From assembly GCA_001466705.2 (NCBI GenBank), contig LATX02000185.1, forward strand, positions 1 through 64,000: a stretch of 64,000 nucleotides of DNA. The letters run 5' to 3'. The position numbers and the translations under genes were made by a program. This document shows, piece after piece, positions 61,682 through 64,000 of this stretch. This stretch comes from Moniliophthora roreri (Eukaryota > Basidiomycota > Agaricomycetes > Agaricales > Marasmiaceae). Numbering within the stretch: the stretch's first letter is position 1; each line of letters starts with the position of its first letter. The notes below the pieces were generated by a model. It was not told the DNA's origin. It did not search any database and saw nothing but the letters and a program-made list of their open reading frames with translations.

Positions 61682-63260
61682 AGGTGTAATTTCTTGGAAA
61701 CTGGCTGGACACTGATGCCTGAAGGACAGCGAACGTGATAACGGGTATGGTGGGAGATCGAAATCAGGGTTGACAATGACGCGATCGCGGCAAACGCGGC
61801 AAACCTCCGAGTCCATCGAGCGCTCGCATCCGTGCAAAGACGCCCAATTCGTGCTGAATTCGAGTAATGAACACATCCGTCTGTACATTAGATATTGGGC
61901 ATAACGTATGGTAAAAATCAAAACAAAATGATATGATACGAATAAAGTACAAGTCGATACAAATAGCTCAAAGGGACCCTTTTTCGCTGCCCTTAACTCC
62001 CTGTTGGACTCAGAGGCTATTCTGGTTGAAAAAAGTTGGCCTCCATCTACGTCACCTCCGCCTTGGTCTACCTTGTCGTTGCCCCGGCCGCAGGCACTAG
62101 TGGAGGTGTCCCCTGACGTCTACAGCCGCTTCCACCGCTTGTAGTGGCTCGCTCCTTGCTTTTGGCTGCTCTGGACTATCCTGCTGCTCCGTGGTCCTCT
62201 CGGTGACAGGGAGATGCAGGCCCCTCTTTGCGTCCATAAAACTACTCAAGTATGCTCAAAACGTGGCGACGTCGGCGAGACGTGACCATTCTACACTGAA
62301 AATCCTTGACCAAATCAGGTCCCAGTGAATTATCGTTACTGTCACTGACGACAATGGTGGCTCTCTATGCTGCTCCTGAGTACTTCAGGCAGGTTACTTG
62401 CCAACAGCTGAGATGAGAGCGGGCCAGTATAGCCTGGCAAGCCGTCTTTACTCACACAGAAGATAAGTCGTTCTGTGTATAGCGCCCGAACCTGCTCATC
62501 ACATGTCAGTCCGAGAAAATCATTACAGGTACCACGTGGGTATTGGGAACACGTCCAGATTTTTGTCCACGCGTTCCAACGCAAAGCTCGTTCTCAGCCG
62601 ATTGACGAAGACAAGTAGTCATAACTTTAGGATATCGATTTGATGCTTTTGAGTCAAGGATTGCTCTGAGCTGCATAATTAATTGAAATGGACTGCGAAA
62701 AGTGAGGGCTCAAAGCTATCTGTCCTGAGCGTAGAGGGCAGAGTAAGTACAGCGCGTCCAAGCCAAGGTACGGCGTTAACCAGGGGTGGATAGTACATAT
62801 ACATCGTGTATGTCAGAAATTGGCTCTCTAAACACCGGAATACATCGTCAGCCGTAAGAGGTTCATCAGCAGTCAATCTGAGGGAGGATAGCGTCACGGT
62901 ACATATGTTCCTTTACGATTTCGTTGAATCACCTCTAAGCTCAACAGCCTTTGGGACATTTGATGCATCGCGACAGCTGTAGAGAGAATGTAGTGAAAAA
63001 ACCAGTACTATAGACTTGAATCGAGTAAAATGGACCAGTAATGTCGGAAATTTGCCGTCAGCATTCTAAGGGTGACCGTTTTTGAGGTAGGTTATAGCGG
63101 CATCTCGGGGCTTTTTCTAACCGTAATAAGGTACTTTATAGCAGCGAATTTGCCAAAAAAAGCCCTTTCCAGGATAAAGTTATGCAAATAAGTACATAAA
63201 AAGTGGTCTCAAAATTTTTCCAAGTTCGTCTTTCCTTGCAGTGTTTCCGCAAGCAGCAAA
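61682..63260. other. Unresolved stretch, no supported gene
   Basis: Two minus-strand frames (about 62,342-62,584 and 62,679-62,897) are moderately long, but neither has a domain nor do they connect by clear splice signals. The region 61,980-62,340 is non-coding in appearance. Confidence 0.35.
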
Positions 63261-63265
63261 GCAAT

Positions 63266-63896
63266 GTTAAGATCGACAGTTAAGGAGGTCGTTGTGGAGA
63301 CTTATCTCAACTCCATACCCGGCTTTAGCTCCAGCATGAACGAAGCGATCATTCACGATCTCCTTTCAAGTTCGAGCGGGTGTATCGATCTGTACTGTTC
63401 CTCGTGGCTTCAAGACTCAATGCTATTGGTATAATGGAAGTACCTGCGAAAGTTATGAAGCAAACGTTCTTTACGAACTAAAGGGCCTGCTATCAGGCTG
63501 GCCTTTGCGTTCTGAACTTGACCACTGGAAACAGCCTATGCGCAAATTCTGCAAGCAACTCTTTGACGAAGTAAGCATTATCTGAATAACTTGTGTAAAG
63601 ATATAGACTGACTAGGCCTCGACTGGTGTAGAACTTGGTTGTCCTCGACAACGTTGTCAGTCTGATGGAGGAACTGAGTATGTCTTATGCGCTTACGCGC
63701 AAGGAATTGTGAGTGATTTTAACCGTTCAGTCATGGCTAAGTGCTGCTCACTGAAATCTTCCCAAAGTTTTCTGGTATATTAGACTTCCTCTGGAGCACA
63801 TACTTCGAAGACTCTAAAACCGAGATCGGAAGACACTATCTCAAGAAAGGATTGGAAAGACTACGCGAACGATGGGACATAGCTCAGTCCACTTGA
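63266..63896 (+). other. Probable gene or gene remnant, exon structure unresolved
   Basis: An ATG at about 63,266 opens a frame reading MLRSTVKEVVVETYLNS that runs to about 63,430. A second frame encodes GFKTQCYWYNGSTCESYEANV and continues to LFDE at a GTAAGC donor (about 63,571). From there two further exons join in phase: ASTGVELGCPRQ... to YAQGI, then FSGILDFLWSTYFEDS... to a TGA at about 63,896. Connecting the first frame to the second needs an intron or frameshift I cannot place with confidence. No family was recognised. Confidence 0.3.
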
Positions 63897-64000
63897 CACA
63901 ACACAGATCAATCACCGGTTCAAGCATCCTCTGCGTGTGCTCGATTGTCTCCACATTCCTTGACCTTGGACTTTTTGCCATTACCTTTCACGATCAATCA

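Overview
The window is nuclear DNA of a filamentous basidiomycete, most likely a mushroom-forming Agaricomycete. Genes are broken by many short GT-AG introns (mostly 42-70 bp), coding density is moderate, and the gene set fits that class: a DNMT1-like cytosine methyltransferase, an aegerolysin remnant, an M35 metalloprotease, many secreted or membrane hydrolases and lineage-type orphan families. No prokaryotic, viral or organellar gene is evident.

Layout. 1-243 holds the 5' end of a minus-strand orphan gene running off the left edge. About 840-12,157 is an accessory block: at least five diverged copies (A-E) plus a fragment (F) of one repeat family, with no intact gene, a roughly 1.05 kb insertion in copy A and an ambiguous base (N) where the last fragment stops. 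From 12,716 come small or damaged genes: a four-exon gene for a secreted 10-cysteine protein, a zone of GGCATTT motifs and palindromes, an aegerolysin lacking its 5' part, and a poorly resolved disordered protein. The first of three related atypical homeodomain-like genes follows (17,100-18,092).

From 19.2 kb to 59.8 kb the sequence is mostly ordinary, fairly gene-dense chromosome: M35 protease, peroxisomal-type adenine nucleotide carrier, DNMT1-like methyltransferase, cyclase-family hydrolase, subtilisin-like protease, secreted six-hairpin glycosidase-like protein, SulP/STAS sulfate transporter, GNAT-like protein, a small COX14-like protein, PKA catalytic subunit, SWR1 chromatin remodeller, the second homeodomain-like gene, a membrane-anchored GH5 exo-beta-1,3-glucanase-like enzyme, an interstitial telomere-like tract beside a Pol III-like element, epoxide hydrolase, aldo-keto reductase and VPS26. 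The third homeodomain-like gene lies at 60,495-61,681. The last 2 kb is poorly resolved.

Relations between genes. Housekeeping functions (retromer, SWR1, PKA, sulfate uptake) are interleaved with secreted hydrolases, and no co-regulated pathway cluster stands out. The most unusual coding signal is the set of three dispersed paralogues with a homeodomain-like fold signature whose normally invariant recognition-helix Asn51 is Val, His or Thr. Exon coordinates were worked out by hand from splice signals and reading phase; they should be treated as models.
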